Shown here one piece after another: positions 1 to 7,867 of a stretch of 45,328 nucleotides of DNA. The DNA is taken from IMG/VR virus record IMGVR_UViG_3300036851_000037, positions 1 to 45,328 of that record; one strand, 5' to 3'. The notes under the pieces were generated by a model. It did not search any database. It saw only the letters and a list, made by a program, of their open reading frames with translations, and was not told where the DNA came from. The stretch comes from a virus. The translations under genes were made by a program, and so were the position numbers. Each line of letters starts with the position of its first letter. Position 1 is the stretch's first letter.

Positions 1-127
1 GTGTATCTATCGGCCAACTCAGGTCCGAGGGCTTCAAGGTATCGGACGACGAGCCGTCCTACGATGATCTTACGCAGGAAGCGACGACTCGGGCGCGGTT
101 TCAGGAGAACGATGTCTCTGAGGACAA
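1..127. repeat. Terminal direct repeat, left copy (contig overlap)
   Basis: Bases 1-127 are identical to 45202-45328. The repeat is exactly 127 bases, lies inside the portal coding frame and keeps that frame open across the join. A perfect overlap of 127 bases is what an assembler using a 127-base k-mer leaves on a circular path, so this is most likely an assembly overlap and not a biological terminal repeat. The unique genome would be 45,201 bp. Confidence 0.95.
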
Positions 128-1517
128 CACTCCTGACCCGTCGCGGAGGATTGTCCAGTTCAAGGACACCTACATGCGGATTGACCTTAGAGGCAAGGGC
201 ACTCCGCAGCTATGGCGCATAGCCTACTGCTCGGGTAGCAAGAAGCCGACGCTGTTGGAGGAGGCGGACATTATCCCGTTCGCGGCCTTCTCACCAATCA
301 TCTACCCGCATAGTCACGTTGGTTCGAGCATCTATGACCTGATTAACGATATAGGGCTGATTAAGACGCAGCTAACGCGGGAATACCTGGACAGCCTGTA
401 TCTGGCGACCCGTCCTAGGGTTGGCGTGGACATTAATCGGGCCACTAATCTGGACGACATCATGGTGTCCAGGCCCGGCGGGGTGATTCGGTTCGATGGC
501 GACCCGAACTCGGCTATGTCTGTGGTCATGTCGCCGGACATTGGTCCTGCTGCTCTAGCTGGACTGGAATACCTGGAAAGCATCAACGAGCGCCGTACGG
601 GCGTTACTCGTTATTCGGCCGGTCTTGATGCCAACACGCTGAACAAGACCGCGACAGGGGTACAGGCAATCCAGTCGGCGGCTAACCAGCGTATCGAGCT
701 GATCGCCCGCACGCTCGCCTCGGGCTTCAAAGACTTGTTCCTGATCGTCCATGCTCTAGCCCTTAAGCACAGCACGAAGCCTATCCAGCTCAAGCTTAAG
801 AACGAGTGGACGGTGGTTAATCCTCGGGAATGGAAGAAGCGCACCGACTTCTCGATTAGCGTAGGTCTGGGAACGGGAACGCCTGAGTCTCAAATTCAGA
901 AGCTACAACTGATGGGTCCGGGTATGCAGATGGCCGCGCAGATGGGCTTGGCGGGGCCGGAGGAGTGGTACAACTTCTTGGCTGAGTCTTGGAAGGCTGC
1001 GGGCTATAAGATACCCGACAGGTTCCTGCACGAGCCGCAGAAGCAGCCGAAGATGGGCCAAGATGGACAGCCCGAAGTCGGCCCTGATGGTCAGCCTGTC
1101 ATGGAAGCAGTTGCGCCTCCTCCGCCCAAAGACCCCGCGGTTCAGGTGGCCGAGATCAGGGCGCAGACGGATATGCAGGCCGCGCAGATCGAAGCTCAGA
1201 ACGACGTGCAGAAGTTTCACGCGGAACAGCAAATATCGGCGCAAAGGCTACAGGGTGAGCAGGCGCTACAGCAGCAGAACGACCAGCGACAGGCTGAGCT
1301 AGACGAGCGAAAGCTGGTCATGGAAGCGCAGAAGATGCAGATGGAGCACGCTCTGGAGATGGAGCGGATGAACCGCGAATATCAGTTCAAGATGCTTGAG
1401 CTGGAAAAGACGCTGGAAATGAAAGAGCGTGTGGCTATAAGCGCGGCCCATATGCAGGCCGAGTCCGCCAAGGAAGTGGCTAAGAGTAAGCCTAATGGGG
1501 CGCGTCGTGACGCCTGA
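1..1517 (+). CDS. Portal protein, C-terminal part (continues from 44532)
   Basis: Continuation of the portal gene that begins at 44532; the frame used here has codons starting at position 3 and runs to the TGA at 1515-1517. Joined, the protein is 728 residues, close to the 725 of the P22 portal, and would form the dodecameric ring at the DNA-packaging vertex. The N-terminal half (from the window end) contains the segment LGNEQEGRSQVV and IEWIMPSL, typical of podovirus portals of the BPP-1/epsilon15 sort. This part holds the core and then a long Gln/Glu/Met-rich coiled coil (about bases 1130-1480) after a Pro-rich linker, matching the helical barrel of such portals. The ATG at 174 is internal, not the start. 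Function from family resemblance; no search was run. Confidence 0.9.
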   Translation, partial: VSIGQLRSEGFKVSDDEPSYDDLTQEATTRARFQENDVSEDNTPDPSRRIVQFKDTYMRIDLRGKGTPQLWRIAYCSGSKKPTLLEEADIIPFAAFSPIIYPHSHVGSSIYDLINDIGLIKTQLTREYLDSLYLATRPRVGVDINRATNLDDIMVSRPGGVIRFDGDPNSAMSVVMSPDIGPAALAGLEYLESINERRTGVTRYSAGLDANTLNKTATGVQAIQSAANQRIELIARTLASGFKDLFLIVHALALKHSTKPIQLKLKNEWTVVNPREWKKRTDFSISVGLGTGTPESQIQKLQLMGPGMQMAAQMGLAGPEEWYNFLAESWKAAGYKIPDRFLHEPQKQPKMGQDGQPEVGPDGQPVMEAVAPPPPKDPAVQVAEIRAQTDMQAAQIEAQNDVQKFHAEQQISAQRLQGEQALQQQNDQRQAELDERKLVMEAQKMQMEHALEMERMNREYQFKMLELEKTLEMKERVAISAAHMQAESAKEVAKSKPNGARRDA

Positions 1518-1797
1518 GGAAGAAGAACGCAGGGGCCACGAAGCGCAGCAGATTCTTAGCAATCCGATCTACCGCGAGTCGTGGGAGGCGATCAAGGACC
1601 GGATCGTGCAGCAGCTAACCTCTGCTGACCTGCCCGATGACAAGCGCAAGCGGTTGAACGATCTCCTTGTGTCACACGCCAAGGCCAAGCAGTACATGGA
1701 ACAGGTTGTAGTAAGCGGCAAGATGGCTGTGCAGGAGATTGAAAAGCAGCGCGGGCTTGTCGAGAGAATGACAGAGCGCGCCCGTCGCTGGGCGTAG
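1495..1797 (+). CDS. Small head-associated protein downstream of portal
   Basis: 100-residue, highly charged, predominantly helical protein overlapping the portal end by 23 bases. A GTG at 1507 (N-terminus VTPEEEERRG) is an equally good start and would give the 11-base overlap seen elsewhere in this genome. Small helical proteins of this kind regularly sit between portal and scaffold in BPP-1-like podoviruses. No catalytic motif or membrane segment is visible and I do not know its function. Confidence 0.75.
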   Translation: MGRVVTPEEEERRGHEAQQILSNPIYRESWEAIKDRIVQQLTSADLPDDKRKRLNDLLVSHAKAKQYMEQVVVSGKMAVQEIEKQRGLVERMTERARRWA

Positions 1798-1808
1798 ACA
1801 GTTTCACA

Positions 1809-1822
1809 ACGCCGTGAGGCGT
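1809..1822 (+). other. GNRA-capped hairpin ACGCC-GTGA-GGCGT, copy 1
   Basis: Perfect 5-bp stem with a GTGA (GNRA) loop in the 131-base untranslated gap before the scaffold gene. The same hairpin recurs at 2925-2938 and, with a compensating base-pair change, at 8694-8707, always upstream of a structural gene. This copy is about 107 bases before the scaffold start, whereas the other two sit directly next to the ribosome site. Nothing else recognisable lies in 1798-1928. Confidence 0.6.
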
Positions 1823-1928
1823 CAACACACGAGCGGACTAGTGCGCGGTAACCAATCCGTAAGGGCATCGCCCGCGAGGTCATCCGAAGTTGCCGGTGGC
1901 CGGCCGCTCGTTCCTTTAGGGAGAAGTA

Positions 1929-2921
1929 ATGGCAGAGGCAGCCAACCCGGAAACGGGAGCTAGTCAGGAGCCGCCGAGTATCGAGCAGCGGATGCAGAAT
2001 TTCCTCACTCAGTTTGATGAGGAACAAACTGCTACGCCCGAGACGGAGCAACCGACCGCACCGCAAGCGGAGGTAGTTGCGGAACAGCCAGAAGGCCAAG
2101 CGTCAGACGAGCTAACGCCGGAAGATATTCCGGCCGACCCTGTCGAAGCGCAGCCAGCGGTTGACGCGTTTGAGATCGTGCATGACGGGAAACAGCGCAA
2201 GCTATCCCGCGAAGAAACGATCAAGTACGCGCAACAGGGGTTTGACTATTCGCAGAAGATGCACGCGGTAGGCGAGAAGGATCGCCAAGCCACGGAGCGT
2301 GTGAAGCGGGCCGAGGAAATTGAGCAGCTAGCACCATTTGTTGCTCAAGAGTACGCGCAGGTCAAAGGCTTTGAAGAACAGCTAAAGCAATGGCAGGGCG
2401 TTAACTGGGTACAACTGGCGAACGATCAACCGCTGGAATACCCAAAGTACCGCGCCCAGTTCGACATGCTGCAGCAGGGCTACCAGCAGGCCATCGGGCA
2501 GTACAACGATAGGTACGGCAAGGTGGTCGAGGCCAAGAAACACCTTGATGAGCAGGACACGCGCGAGCAGGTAGAAAAGCTCCGCAGTCTGATTCCGGAA
2601 TGGCGTGATAACGCCAAGTTCGAAGCCGGGGCCAAAGAGGTACACGCTTTCTTGGTCAGAGAGGGACTGATGCCGAAAACATTAGCCCTCAAGGATGCAG
2701 CGATGGTCGCCGTGGCTCACAAGGCCATGCTGTACGACAAGCTGTTAAGAGCCAAGACCGACAAAGTCAGGCAACTGAGGACAGCGCCGCCGGTTACTAA
2801 GCCCGGAGCGTCCCAAGGCAATACGGCCCAAGCCGATAGAGCTAGGGACTTAGAGGGTCGTTTCCGCAAGAGCGGAGACATCAAGGACGCGGCGCAGATT
2901 CTACTCAATCGCTGGAAATAA
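1929..2921 (+). CDS. Head scaffolding protein
   Basis: 330-residue acidic protein between portal and capsid genes, the normal place for a scaffold. The first 80 residues are Glu/Pro/Thr-rich and look disordered. Residues about 85-270 are strongly helical and Gln/Glu/Lys-rich (coiled coil), and the C-terminus is basic and ends ILLNRWK, as expected of a scaffold whose C-terminus binds capsid subunits. The start ATG has a strong ribosome site (AGGGAG, 7 bases upstream). It would be an internal chaperone for procapsid assembly and leave before DNA packaging. Assignment rests on position, composition and length. Confidence 0.85.
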   Translation: MAEAANPETGASQEPPSIEQRMQNFLTQFDEEQTATPETEQPTAPQAEVVAEQPEGQASDELTPEDIPADPVEAQPAVDAFEIVHDGKQRKLSREETIKYAQQGFDYSQKMHAVGEKDRQATERVKRAEEIEQLAPFVAQEYAQVKGFEEQLKQWQGVNWVQLANDQPLEYPKYRAQFDMLQQGYQQAIGQYNDRYGKVVEAKKHLDEQDTREQVEKLRSLIPEWRDNAKFEAGAKEVHAFLVREGLMPKTLALKDAAMVAVAHKAMLYDKLLRAKTDKVRQLRTAPPVTKPGASQGNTAQADRARDLEGRFRKSGDIKDAAQILLNRWK

Positions 2922-2924
2922 CTA

Positions 2925-2938
2925 ACGCCGTGAGGCGT
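2925..2938 (+). other. GNRA-capped hairpin ACGCC-GTGA-GGCGT, copy 2
   Basis: Identical 14-base hairpin to copy 1, lying between the scaffold stop and the capsid start. Its 3' side runs directly into the capsid ribosome site (GAGGGAAT then ATG at 2947), so folding could stabilise the 5' end of the capsid mRNA or control access to its ribosome site. The flanks (AACTAA before, TGAGG after) are shared with copy 3 at 8694. Confidence 0.65.
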
Positions 2939-2946
2939 GAGGGAAT

Positions 2947-3912
2947 ATGGCTACTCCTACCGCAGTGTTTCAGACTGTCAACCAGATCGGCATTCGTGAA
3001 GACCTGGAAGACATCATTTACAACATCGCGCCCATGGACACGGTGTGCTTTAACCGTTTCGCCAAGGGTACGGCAAAGTCGGTCACTCACGAGTGGCAGA
3101 CGGATACGCTCGATGCGCCGGCAGACAACGCCTACATTGAAGGCGATGATTTCTCGGCGCAGGTTGTCAACCCGACGACTCGTCTCAAGAACTACACGCA
3201 AATTTCGCGTAAGGACTTCGTCCTGTCGCGTACCTCGAACGTCGTCAATACGGCCGGACGCAAAGAAGAACTGGCCTACCAGACGGTGCTTAAGGGCAAG
3301 GCGCTCAAGCGTGACGTAGAGCGCGCTCTGTGCCGTAACGCAGCGGCGACGATTGCTACCTCGGCGTCGGCTCGTGTTTCGGCCGGCGTGGAAACGTGGA
3401 TTTACACCACGAACCACGTTGCGGCGACGGGTCAGACCGCAGCCACGACTCCTGCTCCTGTTTCCGGTGTTGCCGGTACGGCGGGGACGGATGGTACGGC
3501 GACGGCGTTTGTCGAAGCTGACCTGAAGTCTGCGTTGCAGCAAGCGTGGTCGCAGGGCGGGGATACGGACGTGATCCTGCTTCCCCCGAACCTGAAGAAC
3601 AAGCTCGATAACTTTACGGGTATCGCTACGCGGTTCCGCAACGTCGAGTCGCGTTCGCAGGCTCAGATCATCGGCGCGGCGGATGTCTACGTCTCGTCGT
3701 ATGGTTCGCATCAGATTCAGCTCTCGCGGTACATGCGCGCCTCCGCGGTCTTGTGTCTCGACATGAGCACCTGGGCGGTCGCATGGCTGGACCCGATCCA
3801 CATGGAGAACATTGCCAAGTCGGGCGACAGCGAAAAGAGAATGTTGGTTGGCGAGTGGACGTTGGTGGCGAAGACGCCGACCGCGAATACGAAGCTTACG
3901 AACATCACGTAA
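2947..3912 (+). CDS. Major capsid protein (DUF5309/SU10-type)
   Basis: 321 residues. The N-terminal region (GIREDLEDIIYNIAP, then a small-residue loop and HEWQTDTL at about 49-56) is the hallmark of the DUF5309 major capsid family, which has the HK97 fold. A Thr/Ala/Gly-rich stretch at about residues 155-180 probably forms a surface loop. The C-terminal part (LDMSTWAVAWLDP, then GEWTLVAKTPTANTKL) is also family-like. The gene has its own leader hairpin and ribosome site, and is followed at once by a strong terminator, consistent with very high expression of this single gene. Position after scaffold agrees. Confidence 0.92.
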   Translation: MATPTAVFQTVNQIGIREDLEDIIYNIAPMDTVCFNRFAKGTAKSVTHEWQTDTLDAPADNAYIEGDDFSAQVVNPTTRLKNYTQISRKDFVLSRTSNVVNTAGRKEELAYQTVLKGKALKRDVERALCRNAAATIATSASARVSAGVETWIYTTNHVAATGQTAATTPAPVSGVAGTAGTDGTATAFVEADLKSALQQAWSQGGDTDVILLPPNLKNKLDNFTGIATRFRNVESRSQAQIIGAADVYVSSYGSHQIQLSRYMRASAVLCLDMSTWAVAWLDPIHMENIAKSGDSEKRMLVGEWTLVAKTPTANTKLTNIT

Positions 3913-3924
3913 TAGCAACCTTCG

Positions 3925-3948
3925 ACGGGGGCTTCGGCCCCCGTTTTT
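3925..3948 (+). terminator. Rho-independent terminator after capsid gene
   Basis: Perfect 8-bp stem ACGGGGGC / GCCCCCGT closed by a TTCG tetraloop and followed by a five-T run. It ends one base before the next start codon (3950). It probably lets capsid mRNA outnumber that of downstream genes, with partial read-through. Confidence 0.92.
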
Positions 3949-3949
3949 C

Positions 3950-4285
3950 ATGTCCAGACTACTAGACTACGACCCGTTTACCGGCGTGTCGATGACGTTC
4001 GATTACGACTACGCGTCGGATCAGACGATCATCGGCTACCACCAGGATGTAAAGCCCATTCTGGATTGGAACAAGTCACGAGCGGTCAACGTAGACAAGA
4101 ACAAGCTACAGGCGAAGCGCGAGCTTTTGCACTATGCCCGAGTGCCGATCATGGCGCAGATGGACATGCTGCAAAAGTACGGCGTCCGGTTTTGGGACAA
4201 GAACCACAGCAAGGAAGTCATGCGGTTACTGAACACTCGCGAATACGCGGATTGCCGGATTTCACACTGGAAGCATGATCGATAA
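3950..4285 (+). CDS. Conserved head-region protein, unknown function
   Basis: 111 residues starting MSRLLDYDPFTG and ending WKHDR. Proteins with this opening and a following Asp/Tyr-rich segment are common just after the capsid gene in podoviruses, but their role is not established to my knowledge. The middle is helical and charged. There is no obvious ribosome site in the terminator T-run just upstream. It overlaps the next gene by 11 bases within a 16-base sequence that recurs at the next junction. Confidence 0.8.
   Translation: MSRLLDYDPFTGVSMTFDYDYASDQTIIGYHQDVKPILDWNKSRAVNVDKNKLQAKRELLHYARVPIMAQMDMLQKYGVRFWDKNHSKEVMRLLNTREYADCRISHWKHDR
4269..4284 (+). repeat. 16-bp junction repeat, copy 1 (GGAAGCATGATCGATA)
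   Basis: This sequence forms a stop/start overlap: it ends one gene (KHDR, stop) and starts the next (MID). It is repeated exactly at 4465-4480, where it does the same thing for the next gene pair. Confidence 0.85.
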
Positions 4286-4481
4286 ACTCGGTATTGGGCA
4301 GCACGGAGAGCAAAGCGCATTCATTGAGCAAAGCACACACATCGAATTAGATGACAAAGACTTGGATGTGTGTGACGCGCTCTGGAACACGTTTGACGTT
4401 ATCTATACCAACGTCACAGATTTGCGCGCTGTGTACCGGGCGGGCATGCTGGCGGGCATGAATCGGAAGCATGATCGATAG
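4275..4481 (+). CDS. Small hypothetical protein
   Basis: 68-residue acidic protein with no recognised domain; the N-terminal half is polar and the C-terminal half helical (a VYRAGMLAGMNRKHDR ending). It is placed between two copies of the 16-bp junction repeat, so it looks like an insert between the head protein and the TPR-glycosyltransferase. Both overlaps are 11 bases and its translation is probably coupled to both neighbours. Confidence 0.65.
   Translation: MIDKLGIGQHGEQSAFIEQSTHIELDDKDLDVCDALWNTFDVIYTNVTDLRAVYRAGMLAGMNRKHDR
4465..4480 (+). repeat. 16-bp junction repeat, copy 2
   Basis: Exact copy of 4269-4284. It ends the 68-residue gene with KHDR-stop and starts the TPR-glycosyltransferase with MID. 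Confidence 0.85.
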
Positions 4482-5859
4482 TCTTCGTCACAAGAAGGCG
4501 CAGGCGCACATAGAGCGTGAGGAGTACGTACCGGCATGGCTCATGCTCTCGGAGATGCTGAATGAGCAACCGGACGATCCAAAGTCGCTGTACCTCGCTG
4601 GCTGCGTCCTCCGGGGCCAGGGTCACACTGGAATGGCGTTGCAGCTCTTTAGGCGCGCGCTTGCTTTTGCCTCGAATATCCCGAACGTTTGGATGCACTT
4701 CGGGGCGTGCCTGCACGATACGAACCAATATGATGAAGCGCGGGATTCTTTCAAGGTAGTGCTCAAGGCCCTGCCCGATGACCCCATGCCGCCGGCCAAC
4801 ATCGCGGCGGGATATGTACAGCAGGGCAATGCTCAACTCGCCCTCAAGTGGGCGGACAGGGCGCTAGCGCTGGACCCTCAGTGTCGCATCGCAAGAGTTG
4901 CCGCTGGCTTCGGCAATCTAGCCCTCGGACAATGGGCGAAGGGCTGGGAATACTCAGACTCCCTGTATGGCGAGACGTTGAGGATTCGCGTCTATCGTGA
5001 TCCAGAAGAACCGCAGTGGGACGGGACCAAGGGTCAGACGGTCATCGTCCAAGCCGATCAGGGATTAGGCGAGATGTTGATGTTCTCGCAGATGCTTCCC
5101 GAGATGGCGAAGGACTGCAAGAAGCTGGTTGTTGAGACGAATCCTCGGCTGCTAAACCTGTTCAAGCGCAACTTCCCCGAAGTCGATGTTTACGGGACGC
5201 TGAAAGAGCGTTCGGACTTGGATTGGCCGCTCAAGTACGACATTGACGCACACATGCACATCTCTGCTATTGGCCGGTTTTATCGGACGAAGGACGAAGA
5301 TTTTCCCCGTAAGGCGTATCTCACGGCGGACCCTGAAAAGCGGGCGAAATGGCGTGCGTGGCTTGAGCAATTTCCCAAGCCTTGGGTTGGGCTGGCGTGG
5401 CGCGGGGGCATCGCGCGCACGAACGAAGCGACGCGCAGTCTGGCGTTAGCTCAGTTCAAGCCGATCATGGAGCAGGGCGGCACGTTCATATCGCTGGCCT
5501 ATCAGGATGTTGGTCTGGAAATCGCGCGCTGGAACATCGACAACCGCGAGCAGGTCCATGTGCCCGACATCAACAACGAGGGCGACTTCGATGAATGGGT
5601 CGCGCTCATTGCTGAGCTGGATCACACGGTTTCTGTGCTGACGACCGCGGTCCATGTCTGTGGAGCGCTGGGTAAGCGTTGTCACGTCTTAGTGCCGTCT
5701 GTGTGTCAGTGGCAGCACGCTTATGGGGGTGACGGAATGGTCTGGTATCCGCCGAGCACGGTCAGGAACTACCGACAGCGAGAGGGCGAGAGTTGGAGTC
5801 GGGTAATTACCGAGATTGCCGGCGACTATCAGGCGTTCGTGATGCCTTTAGCCGCATGA
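4471..5859 (+). CDS. TPR-repeat glycosyltransferase
   Basis: 462 residues. Residues about 5-135 form three to four tetratricopeptide-like helical repeats (for example LYLAGCVLRGQGHTGMALQL, then VWMHFGACLHDTNQYDEA). The rest resembles the glycosyltransferase domain seen in bacterial TPR proteins: QADQGLGEMLMFSQML (about 190-206), VGLAWRGG (about 305-312) followed by SLAL, a late HVCGALGKRCHVLVP motif and WYPPSTVRNYRQ. The usual VDTAVAH of the family reads SVLTTAVH here, so the Asp is missing. TPR-linked transferases of this kind usually modify proteins or cell-surface sugars. It is the first gene of a four-gene overlapping cassette set inside the structural operon, so I infer virion glycosylation; host-surface modification is the main alternative. 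Confidence 0.8.
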   Translation: MIDSLRHKKAQAHIEREEYVPAWLMLSEMLNEQPDDPKSLYLAGCVLRGQGHTGMALQLFRRALAFASNIPNVWMHFGACLHDTNQYDEARDSFKVVLKALPDDPMPPANIAAGYVQQGNAQLALKWADRALALDPQCRIARVAAGFGNLALGQWAKGWEYSDSLYGETLRIRVYRDPEEPQWDGTKGQTVIVQADQGLGEMLMFSQMLPEMAKDCKKLVVETNPRLLNLFKRNFPEVDVYGTLKERSDLDWPLKYDIDAHMHISAIGRFYRTKDEDFPRKAYLTADPEKRAKWRAWLEQFPKPWVGLAWRGGIARTNEATRSLALAQFKPIMEQGGTFISLAYQDVGLEIARWNIDNREQVHVPDINNEGDFDEWVALIAELDHTVSVLTTAVHVCGALGKRCHVLVPSVCQWQHAYGGDGMVWYPPSTVRNYRQREGESWSRVITEIAGDYQAFVMPLAA

Positions 5860-6572
5860 GAGTCGTAACAACGTGTCACAAGCAAGGTTTCGAGGACTAC
5901 GGCCACAGGTTGTTATCCAGTTTTCACAAGTGGCCGGCTGCTGAACTCTATTGGTACACCGAGCGCTATGAGCTGCCGCCAACCATTGACCTAGAGCAAC
6001 CGTCGCATCCGGTTGTTAGTAAGAGCGTCGCGGACCTAACAGCTTTCCAAGAGTGGAAGCTGAAGCACGCGGCCTACATAGCTCCTAGCTGGCAGTGGGA
6101 TGTCGTCAGGTTCGCGCACAAGGTCTTTGCCATTGCCGGCGCCCTGTACGACTACACAGGAATCGGCGTCTGGATTGATGCGGACTGCGTCATCCACGAA
6201 GACGTGCCGGCGGGCCTGATTCAGTCCTACGTTAAAGACGACTACGTTGCATGCTTTCAACGTACCGGGATGCACACCGAGACGGGAATGATCGTCTTCG
6301 ACTGCGGGCACGAGAAGCATCAGGCGTTCATGGATGCGTGGCGCGAGTGGTATCACTCGGAGAACTTCAAGCGGCTCCCGATGTGGACCGATTGTCATAC
6401 CTTCGACATGACGATTAGGCGAACGGGTGTAACGGCTAACAACCTGTCGGGCGAGTTTGCCAAGACGATGCATCCGATGGCCCGCGCCGAGATCGCTAAG
6501 TACGTGGACCACTGCAAAGGGGCCCGCAAGGTCGCTGGCCGGTCCAAGGAGAACGTCTACCGTGCGGTATGA
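5856..6572 (+). CDS. Putative DxD glycosyltransferase
   Basis: 238 residues, starting at the ATG that overlaps the previous stop (ATGA). The chain looks like a GT-A fold: N-terminal VVTTCHKQGFEDYGHRLLSS, then VWIDADCVIHEDVP with a DAD motif at residues 108-110, the metal/sugar-nucleotide site in this class, and later TGMIVFDC. It is soluble with no signal peptide. Sugar donor and acceptor cannot be told from sequence. The ORF extends in frame upstream, but the ATG at 5856 is favoured by the overlap pattern. Confidence 0.75.
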   Translation: MRVVTTCHKQGFEDYGHRLLSSFHKWPAAELYWYTERYELPPTIDLEQPSHPVVSKSVADLTAFQEWKLKHAAYIAPSWQWDVVRFAHKVFAIAGALYDYTGIGVWIDADCVIHEDVPAGLIQSYVKDDYVACFQRTGMHTETGMIVFDCGHEKHQAFMDAWREWYHSENFKRLPMWTDCHTFDMTIRRTGVTANNLSGEFAKTMHPMARAEIAKYVDHCKGARKVAGRSKENVYRAV

Positions 6573-7107
6573 CTACGTGGCCGCTCTGGCCGCTAAGTAT
6601 CAGCCTGAGACGATCCTAGAGGTGGGAACGTGGAACGGACGCCGGGCGGTCGAGATGCTAACCGCGGCTCCTAAGGCTAGGTACTATGGATTCGACCTGT
6701 TCGAGGAAGCGACCGAAGAAACTGACGCGGCGGAAATGAACGTCAAGAAGCATCATAGTCTTCGGGGCGTTCACTCCTACCTGTTGGAAGCATTAGGCCC
6801 GGAACGGGAAATAACGCTGATTCGCGGCAATACCCGCAAGACGCTGGCCGAGTTCAACGAGTCCGTAGATTTTGCTTGGATTGACGGCGGGCACTCAGTC
6901 GAGACGATCCGGAGCGATTGGGACAACGTCAGGCGGGTAATCAAGCCGGGCGGTGTTGTCCTGTTCGACGACTACTACTCCGACGACATCGACACGAGCA
7001 AATTTGGCTGTAACTCCATCGTTAAGGATTGGGACCATGTGGTTGTGTGTGCGCCCGATCCGGTCCTGGGCGGCGGAACGGTGAGGATTGCTAGGGTGTA
7101 CGTGTGA
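6562..7107 (+). CDS. Class I SAM-dependent methyltransferase
   Basis: 181 residues if the GTG at 6562 is used (11-base overlap with the previous gene). The SAM-binding motif I is ILEVGTWNGR at about residues 18-27, followed by an acidic strand end (GFDLFEEA), FAWIDGGHSVETIRSDW and VIKPGGVVLFDDYY, the pattern of Methyltransf_24-type enzymes that often methylate sugars in glycan clusters. Neighbours on both sides are glycosyltransferases, so a sugar or glycan target is the likeliest. An ATG at 6457 is in frame, but the extra residues are an Arg/Pro-rich out-of-frame shadow. Confidence 0.85.
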   Translation: MRYDYVAALAAKYQPETILEVGTWNGRRAVEMLTAAPKARYYGFDLFEEATEETDAAEMNVKKHHSLRGVHSYLLEALGPEREITLIRGNTRKTLAEFNESVDFAWIDGGHSVETIRSDWDNVRRVIKPGGVVLFDDYYSDDIDTSKFGCNSIVKDWDHVVVCAPDPVLGGGTVRIARVYV

Positions 7108-7763
7108 CGTATCGCGTATTCGTTGGATTCGACCCGCGCCAAGCCATAGCCTACAACGTCCTACAGCACAGCATTCACAGACACGCATCGAAGCGGGTCA
7201 TAGTCGAACCGCTGATGCTGTCGAAGCTCCCGACGAGTCGGCGGGGGCTTACTGAATTTACCTTCTCCCGTTTTCTGGTTCCGTGGCTCTGTAACTACGA
7301 AGGGCCGGCTGTCTTCATGGACGCCGACATCGTAGTGAAGGGCGACATCGCCGAGCTATTCGAGCAGGCGAATCCCGAGTTTGCGGTTCAGGTCATGCAA
7401 CAGCAGCCCAAGTTCGAATGGGCGAGTGTGATGCTGTTCAACTGCGACAAATGCCACGTATTGCAGCCTGAGTATGTGGACAACCCCGAGAACCGTCTAC
7501 TAGACCTCGAATGGGGGCCGGTAGGCACGTTCTCGTGCGAATGGAATCACTGTGTCGGTTACGCAGAGCCCAAGGAAGCGAAGCTCTATCACTACACCCA
7601 AGGACTCCCTTGCTGGTACGAATCCAGCGGACTACCGGAGGACGAGGCATGGCACGAGGAACGAAAGCTCATGAATCACACAGTGTCATGGAAAGAATTG
7701 ATGGGGCGCTCGGTCCATGCCAAGCCGGTCCTCGAGCGGCTATTCCAACGCCTGACACGATGA
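7104..7763 (+). CDS. GT8-like glycosyltransferase
   Basis: 219 residues from a GTG overlapping the previous stop (GTGA). VFVGFDPRQAIAYNVLQHSI at residues 5-24 and VFMDADIVVKGDI with DAD at 73-75 are typical of GT8-like or related GT-A transferases that bind a nucleotide sugar with a divalent metal. The C-terminal half carries several His/Trp residues (LYHYTQGLPCW). It is the last enzyme of the cassette and overlaps a 35-residue gene before the adaptor. Confidence 0.8.
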   Translation: MTYRVFVGFDPRQAIAYNVLQHSIHRHASKRVIVEPLMLSKLPTSRRGLTEFTFSRFLVPWLCNYEGPAVFMDADIVVKGDIAELFEQANPEFAVQVMQQQPKFEWASVMLFNCDKCHVLQPEYVDNPENRLLDLEWGPVGTFSCEWNHCVGYAEPKEAKLYHYTQGLPCWYESSGLPEDEAWHEERKLMNHTVSWKELMGRSVHAKPVLERLFQRLTR

Positions 7764-7867
7764 ATGCCATTTTCGACGCTGCGTCCGATAGAGACTGTGT
7801 AGACCTAGTCCTGCGCGTTATCGCGTTCTATGCGGCGCGCGATGCCAAGATGGGATGGCGGGTCTAA
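7760..7867 (+). CDS. Tiny hypothetical protein (35 aa)
   Basis: ATG overlaps the preceding stop (ATGA) and the TAA directly abuts the adaptor ATG, so it fills an otherwise empty gap perfectly. The protein reads MNAIFDAASDRDCVDLVLRV and on to a GWRV end; one amphipathic helix. No function visible. Confidence 0.5.
   Translation: MNAIFDAASDRDCVDLVLRVIAFYAARDAKMGWRV

Noticed and set aside
2905-3951. 348-residue antisense frame over the capsid gene
   Set aside because: Extremely Arg-rich composition typical of the complement of GC-rich coding DNA; the opposite strand codes for a clear capsid protein.
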